From contig JAGNKU010000002.1 in assembly GCA_017999985.1 (NCBI GenBank), positions 310,001 through 374,000 on the forward strand: a stretch of DNA of 64,000 bases, read 5' to 3'. Below, in pieces: positions 7,893 through 17,400 of the stretch. This stretch comes from Phycisphaerae bacterium (lineage in GTDB: Bacteria; Planctomycetota; Phycisphaerae; UBA1845; Fen-1342). Every line of letters starts with the position of its first letter. The first letter of the stretch is position 1. The notes beneath the pieces are model-generated. The model was not told where the DNA came from. It did not search any database and saw only the letters and a program-made list of their open reading frames with translations. The translations under genes were made by a program, and so were the position numbers.

Positions 7893-10009
7893 TCGGCCCC
7901 CTTGCTGATGATCGGGATCTCGCGCTTCAGCTTGAGCCAGAACGACATGTCGCCGTCGCGCGAGCCCGGCAGATCGAGCATGTCATACTCGGCCTCGAAG
8001 CGCAGGGAAAAATAGCCCAGCCGCCAATCCACCGCCGCGCTGAGGTCCACGCCGTTGGTGATGCCGTTCAGCGAATCGTCCTCGTAGCGATAGAAGGCGC
8101 TGGCATTCGCCTCCAGGTTCGGCGCCAGCAGGTAACGGTACGAGCAGCCCAGGTCCAGCAGTGTCGTGTTGTGCGCCTCCAGCTCATCCGCCCCGCGGAA
8201 TCGAAAATGCGACAGCGTACCCCTGCCGTCCAACTGGTTCCGGGCGCTTTGCCACAGCACCACGTCGCCGTTGCTGTGCATGGCCTGGTACGGATCGAGC
8301 GCATCGTCGTTGTATTCATACTCCAGCCCCACCGACCAGCCCCGCCGCCGATAAGTGGCCCCGACCCGCTGCCGGTTCACGTCGCGCTCGCGAAACGCCA
8401 GGTAACGCACCGCGTTGTGGTCCTCGTTCTGGAATGAACCCGCGTAGTAGGGCGTCAGCCCGAACTGGAATTCCTGCTGCAGGCGGAAATCAAAGCGGTC
8501 GCGCCGCAGGCTGTAGTCCTGGTAGACGCGGTATGTGTAGCTGACCAGCACCGTCTGGCGATCGGTGATCTGCCCCGTGACCACCCGCCGTAGCGCCGTG
8601 TAGCGTCCCATGCGCAGGATCACGTAATCGCGCGCCGGCAGATACGTGCGCGTCCGCCCGGCGTCGGTGACGACAATGCTCCAGACATTCACGTCCGTCT
8701 GTGCCAGGTACGCCGGCAGCGGGTCGCGCAGCGTCACCGACTCGCCGATGACAATCCCCCCGCGGTCGCCGTGCCGCGTCTCGGTCGCGGTGTGGTTGTA
8801 CGTCGCATTCGCCGAGAAGCGGCCCCACGCGTTGTCCTGCGCGAAGGCGCTGTTCAGGACGCCGCCCCACTCGCAGAAATCCGCGTTGTAGTCCTGCTGC
8901 TGCTGCAGGCCGTAGAGCTGCGCCGAGGTGGTCAGCCACTGTCCGAGCTGGTGCGCCAGGCCAGCCTCGCCGCGCCAAGTCTCGGTCGTGAGCTCCTGGA
9001 ACGAGTCGCGCAGGTATTGGACGCCGTAGTTGCTCGCCAGTGAATCCGTGTGCTGCAGGCGCAGCCGCGTGGAGAGCTCCGCATTGTCGCGGGCCAGGTC
9101 GCCGGCCTCGTCCTGCAGCCGCGCCAGCGTCTCCCACGCGCTCTTGCCGTCGGGGCCGAAGCGCAGCACGTGGTTCAGGTTCAGGTAATGCCGCGTCGTG
9201 TCATAGCGCGTCCGGCTGCCCGAGTACAGCTCATGCCGATCGTTGTACTCGTAATCGACCCGCAGGGCGTGGTTCGGGCTGATCTGCCAGGTGCCCTCGT
9301 AGCGGAACATGTCGGTGCCGCGCTGCTCGTCATCCGACAGCTCCCGCGTGCGGCTGGTCAAGTCGTCCCAGGTGTGCTCAAAGGTGAAACGCATGGGGAA
9401 CTTCGCATTGTTGACAGACAGCCCGCCGCCGTACCGTTCGTACGTGCGATCCAGGCTGGGCTGGAACATCCGCGGCACACGGCTGTCGAGCCGTTGGGCA
9501 TAGGCGTTGCCTGAGATCACCCCGCGCGGCAGAAAGGTCAGGTTCACGTCGTATTCGAGCAGCGTGCCGTCGGAACCCTGGTCGTCGTCCGGCCCGGGCC
9601 GCGACTCGCTGAACCACTCCTGCGTCAGCCCGTAGCGCGCCGCGATGTCGTACAGCAGGAATTGCTCGCCGAACAGGCTCCCCGCAGTGTTCAATCCCAG
9701 CGTCTCTTCCAGCCGCCGGGCACGGTTGATCTGCTTCGCCGAGTGCGGCACAGGATTGCGATAGTCATAGTCCACGTCACGCCGGTCGAACTCGAGATCG
9801 AACCCCAACTCGAGCGCCAGGCGCCGCATCTCCAGAATGGACCGCGGCGGGCGGACCTCGCCGGCGGGCTGCGAAGTCGGCGCCGCCCGGCTGTCTGCCT
9901 CGGCGGGCTGCGTGTCTTGTCCGGCGGCAGGCGTTCCCGCGCCGGCGAGCCCTACCAGCCAGCCGGCCGCGCAGAGCATTCCGCCGGTAGAAATGACCCT
10001 TCGCGACAT
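7889..10009 (-). CDS. Putative outer-membrane beta-barrel (porin of a cytochrome conduit)
   Basis: 706 residues with a signal peptide (MCAAGWLVGLAGAG region, mature end near AAGQDTQP). After a short low-complexity linker the protein is rich in alternating aromatic and polar strands, such as NHALRVDYEYNDRHELYSG, WSVGLEYEYNDDALD, and NLEANASAFYRYEDDS near the end, the pattern of a large transmembrane barrel. It has no CXXC pair like MtrB and no haem motif. It is the first gene of an ATGA-coupled operon with the NHL lipoprotein and the 12-haem cytochrome, which is the logic of porin-cytochrome conduits (MtrCAB, OmbB-OmaB-OmcB). I do not recognise the exact family. The last residue is Glu, not the Phe expected by the classical BAM signal. 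Confidence is good for barrel, moderate for conduit. Confidence 0.7.
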   Translation of the reverse strand: MSRRVISTGGMLCAAGWLVGLAGAGTPAAGQDTQPAEADSRAAPTSQPAGEVRPPRSILEMRRLALELGFDLEFDRRDVDYDYRNPVPHSAKQINRARRLEETLGLNTAGSLFGEQFLLYDIAARYGLTQEWFSESRPGPDDDQGSDGTLLEYDVNLTFLPRGVISGNAYAQRLDSRVPRMFQPSLDRTYERYGGGLSVNNAKFPMRFTFEHTWDDLTSRTRELSDDEQRGTDMFRYEGTWQISPNHALRVDYEYNDRHELYSGSRTRYDTTRHYLNLNHVLRFGPDGKSAWETLARLQDEAGDLARDNAELSTRLRLQHTDSLASNYGVQYLRDSFQELTTETWRGEAGLAHQLGQWLTTSAQLYGLQQQQDYNADFCEWGGVLNSAFAQDNAWGRFSANATYNHTATETRHGDRGGIVIGESVTLRDPLPAYLAQTDVNVWSIVVTDAGRTRTYLPARDYVILRMGRYTALRRVVTGQITDRQTVLVSYTYRVYQDYSLRRDRFDFRLQQEFQFGLTPYYAGSFQNEDHNAVRYLAFRERDVNRQRVGATYRRRGWSVGLEYEYNDDALDPYQAMHSNGDVVLWQSARNQLDGRGTLSHFRFRGADELEAHNTTLLDLGCSYRYLLAPNLEANASAFYRYEDDSLNGITNGVDLSAAVDWRLGYFSLRFEAEYDMLDLPGSRDGDMSFWLKLKREIPIISKGAE

Positions 10010-10118
10010 AGATGCAGCCGAAATGCGGACGCGGACCGCACACGCCGTGTTGGGCGCGCAGGCTACCGGCCCGCCGCGCGCCTGTCCAGCATGAACCCGG
10101 CGCGGGGCGGTCTACGTA

Positions 10119-10147
10119 TTGTCGGCGGCGCGGCCGATCGCTATATT
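10119..10147 (+). promoter_or_regulatory. Sigma-70-like promoter of the tetrahaem/NHL-octahaem operon
   Basis: TTGTCG (10119-10124), a 17-base spacer and TATATT (10142-10147) make a good housekeeping-type promoter about 45 bases before the ATG at 10191. It sits in the 181-base divergent gap between the barrel operon and this operon. Its position also argues against starting the tetrahaem gene at 10119. Confidence 0.6.
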
Positions 10148-10190
10148 CGTGCCACGAGCCGCCAAGTCCGCCGTCTTCAGGAGCACCGGG

Positions 10191-10868
10191 ATGCGCAGTC
10201 GACCGCCGGGTTCTGTGTCTTGGCTCATCGCCGGCGTGTTGGGTGGCGTCCTCGGCATCGGGGGGTTGCGTGGCGCGCAGGTAGCCGAGCCCGACGCTGG
10301 ACCTGCCGCCACATCCCAGCCGACCACGCAGCCCGGCGAGACCGGGCCGCGCGCCGCACTCATCAGCGGGCTGATCGGTAGCAAGCACGATTTCACCCAG
10401 GGGGGCAAGAGCGGACGCGACCTGTGCCTCCCCTGCCATACCCCCCACCAGGTCGCGCCGCCGGTGCCGCAGCTCGATCGCCGACCGGAGACCACCCTGC
10501 CCCTGCGGCCGTACCAGGGCCTCGGCATCGAACTCACCGGCTGGTCACTCCTCTGCCTCGGCTGCCACGATGGCGTCACCGCACCCGACGTCTACACGTC
10601 CGCCCACGCGATCACCGTCGCCGCCGAACTCGGCCACACCCGCCTCGGCACCCGCGGCCTGCGCAGCCACCCGGTCGGCATCCGCTACCCGTCCGCCGCC
10701 ACAGACTACCAGCCGGCGGCCGCCGTCGAAGCCGCCGGTCTCTGGTTGCCTGACGGCCGCATCCAATGCACAACCTGTCACGACGCTCACAACACGCATC
10801 GATATGGCCGCATGTTGCGCATCAGTAACGAACGCAGTCGCATGTGCATGGCATGCCACCGGCTCTAG
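10191..10868 (+). CDS. Tetrahaem c-type cytochrome
   Basis: 225 residues; the start was placed at ATG 10191 because AGGAG stands 7 bases before it and a signal or anchor segment follows (WLIAGVLGGVLGIGGLRGA). Four CXXCH motifs are present: CLPCH, CLGCH, CTTCH and CMACH. The N-terminal mature part reads SKHDF...CLPCHTPH, very like SKHDL...CIFCHVPH in the divergent 12-haem protein, so the two are probably paralogous paired-CXXCH cytochromes. CLGCHDG and CHDAHNTH continue the same theme. It is probably a small periplasmic shuttle. The last 16 bases overlap the start of the NHL-octahaem gene, so translation is probably coupled. Confidence 0.88.
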   Translation: MRSRPPGSVSWLIAGVLGGVLGIGGLRGAQVAEPDAGPAATSQPTTQPGETGPRAALISGLIGSKHDFTQGGKSGRDLCLPCHTPHQVAPPVPQLDRRPETTLPLRPYQGLGIELTGWSLLCLGCHDGVTAPDVYTSAHAITVAAELGHTRLGTRGLRSHPVGIRYPSAATDYQPAAAVEAAGLWLPDGRIQCTTCHDAHNTHRYGRMLRISNERSRMCMACHRL

Positions 10869-12865
10869 CGTACATCCCGAATCGCCGCTGGCTCGCCGGC
10901 ACCGCGCTGGTCGCCGGCGCCTTGGCTGCATCGTTGCTTCCGAGCTGCGTGACGACCCGGCCCGAACTCACCGCGCAGGCCCCTTCGCCGCTGTACCCGC
11001 CGCCACCGCAGGTTCCACGCGTCGTTGCCCTCGGCACCCTCCGCGGCGCGCCCCCGCCGTCCCGGGCCGAAGTCAATCTGACCCTGTTCCTCTTCGGGGC
11101 CGCCCCGCCGCCGCCTCTCACCATCGCGAACCCCACGGGCCTGGCCGCCCGCGAGCGCGCGGTGCTCATCTGCGATCACGCGCTGAGCACCGTCTTCCGT
11201 TGGGACGCCGACACGAATCACATCTGCGAGGAGTCACTCCGGCCCCCCGCCGAGCATCCGTTCGCCATCGACCTCCTCCCGGACGGCCAGCGCCTGCTCT
11301 GCGATCGTCGCGGCGTGTTGCGAGTCGCCGCGGACGGCGCCGTCCAACAGCGTTACACGATCGAGGGCGGACCATATCGCCCGAGCGGCGTCCTCGCCGT
11401 CGACGAGCATGTCTGGGTCGCCAACGCCGCCGCGGATCGTATCGAGGTCTTCGCGCTCGACAGCGGCGCACACCTGCGCTCCATCGGTCGCTACGGACAA
11501 GGCCCGGCCGAGTTCTCGCTACCGCGCAGTCTGGCCCGCACGCCCGACGGCAACATCTGCATCGTGGATGTCCTGAACAACCGCGTGCAGGTGCTGGGTC
11601 CCGACGGCACGTGGGTTCGTGACGTCGGCGGCCCCGGCGACACCACCGGCCGCTTCGGCCGACCGCGCGACGTAGCCGTGGGCCCCGACGGTGCGATCTT
11701 CGTAAGCGACACTTTCTCGCAACGCGTCCATGCCTTCACCCGCGACGGCCAGCCGTTGCTCGCGTTCGGCGAACCCGGATCGGGACCAGGTGCGCTGGCT
11801 CTGCCCGCCGGCGTCGCTATCAGCGCCCACGCGCCACAAACGGAGACTGCCCCCGCGGTCGAGACCGTGCCGGCCTACTACGTGCTGGTCGCGGAACAGC
11901 TGGATCGTCCCGGTGTGCGGGTCTATGCCTGGCTCGCGGGGAATGACAAAGCCGCCGCCGAAGCCCTGCCCGCCGGCACCGCGACGAACTGGAAGCCCAC
12001 CTACCCGGAATCTGCGGCGATCAACCCGCACTGGGATGCCACGCGGTGCGCGACTTGTCACACGTCCTCCGGCGGCAAGCTCTTCCCCATCGCCCCTGAA
12101 GCGGTGAACGCCCTCTGCATATCCTGCCACGATGGGGTGAAAGCCCCCGCCGATCCACACCCCATCGGTCGCGCCGCGCAGACGGACCTCGTCCAAACGC
12201 CGGACGACTGGCCAACCGTGGACGGTGCGATCGGCTGCCTGACCTGTCATGACATCAAACGCCACTGCGAGCCCACCGCCCAGCGCCCCGCCGTCAACGC
12301 CGTGCTGCTGCGCCACTACGACGCGCAGCAACCCCTCGAATACTGCGGCAACTGCCACACCGCGGACATCGGCGGCCGCTTCAGCCCGCATCAGCAGCGT
12401 GACGCCAGCGGCAAAGTCCGCGAGGACGCCTGCCTGTTCTGCCACACGCGGCGGCCCGAGGTACCAGCGGATGGTCGCCGCCGCTTCGAGCCGCACGTGC
12501 GCGTGGAGTCGTCCGACCTGTGCCTCAACTGCCACGTGCGGCACTGGGACCTCTCGCCGCTCGGCCACGTGGACCGGCCGGTCACGCCGGCGATTCGGCA
12601 GTGGATGCTGATGAATGAAATGAGCGGCCAGGCCAACGTCGGCCGCGCGCAATTAAGGCACATGGCCGACGAGTCCGGACGCGAACCAGCCCGGCTGCCG
12701 CTCGGCAAAAACCGGGTCACGTGCTACACGTGCCATAACCCGCATTACGCCGGCATGTTTCCGCCGGACAGCGAACTGGGTGCGCTCGCCGCCAACCCCG
12801 TGGATCGGAAGGCGGCGCTGCGGACGGATTGGATCGACCTGTGCTCCGAGTGCCATCATCACTAG
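10853..12865 (+). CDS. NHL propeller fused to octahaem cytochrome, lipoprotein
   Basis: 670 residues from ATG 10853 (a GTG at 10844 is an alternative). The signal ends SLLPSC, a slightly unusual lipobox with Cys32. Residues about 90-390 form NHL blades (FSLPRSLARTPDGNICIVD, FGRPRDVAVGPDGAIFVSD). Eight CXXCH motifs fill residues 399 to the end: CATCH, CISCH, CLTCH, CGNCH, CLFCH, CLNCH, CYTCH and CSECH, the last two residues after it being His. The join of a propeller and a haem wire in one chain matches the larger 20-haem protein at 28493-31636, and the propeller alone resembles the lipoprotein of the divergent operon. A surface or outer-membrane-tethered electron carrier is the natural reading. 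Confidence 0.9.
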   Translation: MPPALAYIPNRRWLAGTALVAGALAASLLPSCVTTRPELTAQAPSPLYPPPPQVPRVVALGTLRGAPPPSRAEVNLTLFLFGAAPPPPLTIANPTGLAARERAVLICDHALSTVFRWDADTNHICEESLRPPAEHPFAIDLLPDGQRLLCDRRGVLRVAADGAVQQRYTIEGGPYRPSGVLAVDEHVWVANAAADRIEVFALDSGAHLRSIGRYGQGPAEFSLPRSLARTPDGNICIVDVLNNRVQVLGPDGTWVRDVGGPGDTTGRFGRPRDVAVGPDGAIFVSDTFSQRVHAFTRDGQPLLAFGEPGSGPGALALPAGVAISAHAPQTETAPAVETVPAYYVLVAEQLDRPGVRVYAWLAGNDKAAAEALPAGTATNWKPTYPESAAINPHWDATRCATCHTSSGGKLFPIAPEAVNALCISCHDGVKAPADPHPIGRAAQTDLVQTPDDWPTVDGAIGCLTCHDIKRHCEPTAQRPAVNAVLLRHYDAQQPLEYCGNCHTADIGGRFSPHQQRDASGKVREDACLFCHTRRPEVPADGRRRFEPHVRVESSDLCLNCHVRHWDLSPLGHVDRPVTPAIRQWMLMNEMSGQANVGRAQLRHMADESGREPARLPLGKNRVTCYTCHNPHYAGMFPPDSELGALAANPVDRKAALRTDWIDLCSECHHH

Positions 12866-12887
12866 GCGCCCGCCGCAGGAGGACCGC

Positions 12888-14231
12888 ATGCTCTGGCGCT
12901 CGCTCAGCCTGGATATTCACACCTCTCCCCCGGCCGCCTCGCGAAGAAGCCCCAGCGTCGTCCGAGCGCTCAGCGGCGTGATAGCGGCGGGCACACTCAC
13001 GCTCCTCGCCGGTTGCCCCGGCACCCCACCCGACGACGGCCCGGTCTTCAACAACCCCGAGGACCCCACCAACGGCGGTGCCAGCTACATCGGTGCCGCC
13101 GCGTGCAGCGCCTGCCACCCCGACATCGACGCCGCCACACGCTTGCACGGCCACGCCTCCGCGCTCAAGCGCAGCGAAGGCGCCGCACCCAGCTATCCCA
13201 CCGACGCCACGCGCGCCGGCGTGCCCAGCCCCCCGGACGGATACGCCTGGACTGACGTGAGCTACGTCATCGGCGGCCATGCCAAGGGCGCGATCTTCGT
13301 CGACCGCGACGGCTACGTGCTGACCGACGGCGTCGCCGGCGTGAACACGCAGTGGAACCTCGACTTGCCGCCCAACGGCACAAGCGCTGGCTTCGCGGAG
13401 TACCTGCCCGCGCAAGCCACGCTGCTGCCATTCGCGTACGACTGCTTCCGCTGCCACACGGTCAATCCGCAGCCGCAAACCGCCGACGACCCACGCACCC
13501 AGGACGGGCGCCCCGGCATCGGCGGCACGTGGTCCGAGCCCGGCGTCATGTGCGAAGCCTGCCACGGACCCGGTTCGAAGCACGCGCCTGACCCCGAGGC
13601 CCGCACCATGTTCGTCGATTCGTCGGCCGCGCTATGTGCACGCTGTCACACCGCCGGCGATGACCCCGATGTGATCCTTGCCGCGGACGGCTACGTTAAT
13701 CCGAATACGCAATACGCCGAGTTGCGGGCCAGCGGCGGGCACGCGGACTTCGCGTGCGGCTATTGCCACGACCCGCACGCCTCGACTGCGTACGCTCGTG
13801 CGACCGGCGTTCGCAACGGCTGTGTAGGCTGCCACGCGGATCAGAACCTCGCGTTCCACGATGGTTTCACATTCGTGCGCGGCGACTACGTGGAGGCGTT
13901 GACTTGCGAAAGCTGCCACATGCCGTTCACCGGCCGGAGCAATTCCGTCGCGGGCGCGGACGTGGTCGGCACGCGCGACCCGGGGCGGATGGGCGATGTC
14001 CGCGGGCACATCTTCCGCATCGACACGCAGGCCCCGCGCTATACGCAGATGTTCACACCGGACGGCACACAGGTCATCAAGGACGAGAAAGGCCACGCCG
14101 GCGTCTCGCTCGACTTCGTCTGCCTGCGCTGCCACAACGGCATCGGCAACGCGTTTGTCATCTCCTCCGACGGTGCCGCGGTCATCGCGACGCAAATGCA
14201 CCAAAACGCCGCCGCGTCCGCCAGCGAGTAG
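12888..14231 (+). CDS. Octahaem c-type cytochrome lipoprotein
   Basis: 447 residues. The ATG at 12888 follows AGGAGG and gives a lipoprotein signal ending LTLLAGC (Cys43). Eight CXXCH motifs: CSACH, CFRCH, CEACH, CARCH, CGYCH, CVGCH, CESCH and CLRCH. YIGAAACSACHPDIDAAT followed by an H-rich stretch is typical of the cytochrome c554 family, and SCHMPF after the seventh haem recalls the cytochrome c nitrite reductase and hydroxylamine-oxidoreductase-related octahaem proteins. There is no evident catalytic Tyr cross-link or Lys-ligated haem motif that I can point to, so enzyme or wire remains open. Third gene of the operon, 22 bases after the NHL-octahaem gene. Confidence 0.88.
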   Translation: MLWRSLSLDIHTSPPAASRRSPSVVRALSGVIAAGTLTLLAGCPGTPPDDGPVFNNPEDPTNGGASYIGAAACSACHPDIDAATRLHGHASALKRSEGAAPSYPTDATRAGVPSPPDGYAWTDVSYVIGGHAKGAIFVDRDGYVLTDGVAGVNTQWNLDLPPNGTSAGFAEYLPAQATLLPFAYDCFRCHTVNPQPQTADDPRTQDGRPGIGGTWSEPGVMCEACHGPGSKHAPDPEARTMFVDSSAALCARCHTAGDDPDVILAADGYVNPNTQYAELRASGGHADFACGYCHDPHASTAYARATGVRNGCVGCHADQNLAFHDGFTFVRGDYVEALTCESCHMPFTGRSNSVAGADVVGTRDPGRMGDVRGHIFRIDTQAPRYTQMFTPDGTQVIKDEKGHAGVSLDFVCLRCHNGIGNAFVISSDGAAVIATQMHQNAAASASE

Positions 14232-14403
14232 AAGTCGCCCCACACCCCCGTTCGCGTCAGGGAGGGGCGAGGGGAGGATCGAGATTCAGGGCGTCTTCGC
14301 GCTCTCCTGGGCTGTCCGCGGCGCAGAGCGGAATCACGGGACAGCTTCTGCCGTGGCCTAAGCCCGCCGCGCGTGAGCGCGTATCCGGACGTGCCACCGA
14401 TCA

Positions 14404-14433
14404 TTGACCCGGGGATGCACCGGACGATATAAA
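14404..14433 (+). promoter_or_regulatory. Sigma-70-like promoter of the beta-helix gene
   Basis: TTGACC (14404-14409), an 18-base spacer and TATAAA (14428-14433) lie 43 bases before the ATG at 14476. The match is among the best in the window and suggests that the beta-helix gene is transcribed independently of the cytochrome operon upstream. Confidence 0.65.
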
Positions 14434-14475
14434 GGTTGTAGGAGGCTCCTGCCGTTTTCTCCGGGGAGAGTGTGC

Positions 14476-17400
14476 ATGCGTCCGATTCGTGTATTCGCGG
14501 GCCTCGTCGGGTTCGTCGTCATCGCCTCTACCTGCTCGGTCGCCGGGGCGACCATCATCTACGTGGACGACGACGCCTCGCCCGGCGGCAACGGACTGAG
14601 TTGGCCGACGGCGTTCCGATTTCTGCAGGATGCGCTTGCGGCGGCGCAGCCCAGCGACGAAATCCGCGTGGCGCAGGGCACGTACTACCCCGATCGCGAC
14701 GCGGCCCACCCGACAGGGACGGCCGACCGCGCGCTGAGCTTCACGCTCAAGGACGGCGTGGGGCTCTACGGCAGCTACGCGGGCTTGGGCGCGACGGATC
14801 CGAACGCGCGCGACATCGCGGCATACGTCACGGTTCTCAGTGGCGACATCGGCGCGCCGGGCGATGATAGCGACAACAGCTACCATGTCGTCCACGGTGG
14901 CAGCACCAGCGCCAGCGCGCTACTCGATGGCTTCACGATTACGGACGGTAACGCGAACGGCGCCGCTCCTCACGACCGTGGTGGCGGCGTCCGCTGCGAC
15001 GACTCCTCCAGCCCCACGCTGGCCAACTGCACGATCGCGGGCAACACCGCCAGCCTCAACGGCGGTGGCGTGTACTGTGGCTACTTCTCACGTCCCACTC
15101 TGACCAACTGTGACATCGTCAACAACGTCGCCGATCATGGCGGTGGCCTGCACTTCTACGACTCTTCCAGTCCCACCCTGGCGGACTGCACAATCGCCGG
15201 CAACCTGGCCGCCGACGGCGGCGGCGTGTATTGTGACCACAGCGACTACCACGCCATACCCACCCTGACCAACTGCACGATCGCACAGAACACGGCTGCC
15301 GGCAGTGGCGGCGGAGTGTACGGCGACGGATACGCCATTCTGGTGCTCACCGCCTGCACAATCATCGGCAACACGGCTGGCGGCGATGGCGCTGGCGTGC
15401 ACGGCGGCTGGTACTCCAGCCTTACGCTGACGAGCTGCAGCATCACAGACAACGCTGCCGGGACGGACGGCGGCGGAGTGTACTGCGGGTCGTACGCCGA
15501 CGCGACGCTGACCGCTTGCACAATCACCGACAACGTGGCCAGCGAGCGCGGCGCAGGTGTATGCTGCCACTGCTTCAGCGCCAAGCTGACGAGTTGCACG
15601 CTTAAGAGCAACGTCGCCGGCGGCAATGGCGGTGGCGTGTACTGCGATGCCTCAAGCTTGACGCTCGTAAATTCCACGCTCGCCGATAACGTCGGTGGCA
15701 ACGGTGGTGGTGTGTACTGCGAGGCAAACCCTACCGCGCGGCTGACCAACTGCACATTCACGGGCAATGCCGCCGCCAGCAAGGGCGGTGGCCTGTACCG
15801 CAGCGCTATCTCCAACCCCATCTTCACCAATTGCATCCTCTGGGCTAACACGCCACAGGCCATCTACCCCCAGGGCGGCAGCATGGTGGTGACGTACTGC
15901 GACGTGCAGGGTGGCTGGAGCGGTACAGGCAATATCGACGCCGATCCAGAATTCGCTTTTCCGGATGATCCGCACCTGCTGAACAGCTCGCCGTGCATCG
16001 ACGCGGGCACGAACAGCCCATCCGGGGGGCTCCCATCCAGTGACGCCGACGGGCTGGCGCGTGTGCTCGACGGAGATGGCGACGGCTCCACGGTCGCGGA
16101 CATGGGCGCCTGCGAGTTCGACCCGGCCACGCCGACGCTGGCCTTGAGTGCTACCAGGCTGACGATCACTGCCCTAACCGGGCAAACCGGGTCGCGGGCG
16201 CTGGAGATCCGCAACAGCACTTGCGGCGCGCTGGCCTGGGAACTGCACTGTGCGGCAGACTGGCTCACGGCCGACCCGGTGGCCGGGGAATCTGCGGGTG
16301 AAGTGGATACGGTCACATTGACAGCCAGCACGACGGATCTGACCCACGGGACTTACGTTACGACCGCGTGGGTGAACGCGGCGCAGGCCCTCAATGCCCC
16401 ACGGGCAGTGACCGTGGTCCTGCGCGTGGCTGGGACACTGCACGTTCCGAGTGAGTATCCGACGATCCAGGCGGCCATCGACGCTGCGACCTTTCCGGGT
16501 GACGAAGTCGTAATCGCCGACGGGGTGTATGCTGGTCCCGGCAACATAAACCTGGACTTTCGCGGCCGCGCGATCCCGCTGCGCTCCGTAAGCGGTGACC
16601 CGGCCCTGTGCACCATTGACTGCGAAGGTAACGGGTGCGGCTTCTACTTCCACAGCGGCGAAGGCCCCGCGTCCAATGTGCAGGGCCTGACCATCCGGAA
16701 CGCGAGCAACAGCGGCGTCTACTGTTCTGGATCAAGCCCAAGGTTGGTCAATTGCCGGATCACCGGCAACACGACCGGCGATAACGGGGGCGGCGTGTAC
16801 TGCACCGACCAGGCCAGCCCGTCGTTGGTCAATTGCACGCTTGCGGGCAACACTTCCATGAACGACGGCGGTGCCCTGTACTGCGGGTACTACTCCAGCC
16901 CCACGCTCATCAATTGCACGCTCGCAAGCAACACAGCCGCCCATCGTGGCGGCGGCCTCTCCTGCCACAACTACTCTAACCCAACACTGACCAACTGCAT
17001 CCTCTGGCCAAACACGCCCGAAGCGATCTACGTTCGCTCAGGCAACCCGGACGTGACCTACTGCAACGTGCAGGGCGGCTTCGTCGGCACAGGCAACATC
17101 AACGCGTCCGCTCTCTTCGTGCGGGACCCGGACCCTGGTCCGGATGGCCAATGGGGCACACTGGACGACGATTACGGCGATCTCCGCTTGACTCATGGAT
17201 CAACCTGTATCGACGCCGGCAACAACTTGGCCGTGCCCAGCACCATCGCCACCGACCTGAGCGGAAACCCGCGGTTCGTCGATGTGACTTGTCGCCCCGA
17301 CTCGGGCAACGGGCCGCCGCCGATCGTGGATCTCGGCGCTTACGAAGCGCCCGACGATCTGCTCATCGACTGCAATGGCAACGGCGTCGATGACTTATGT

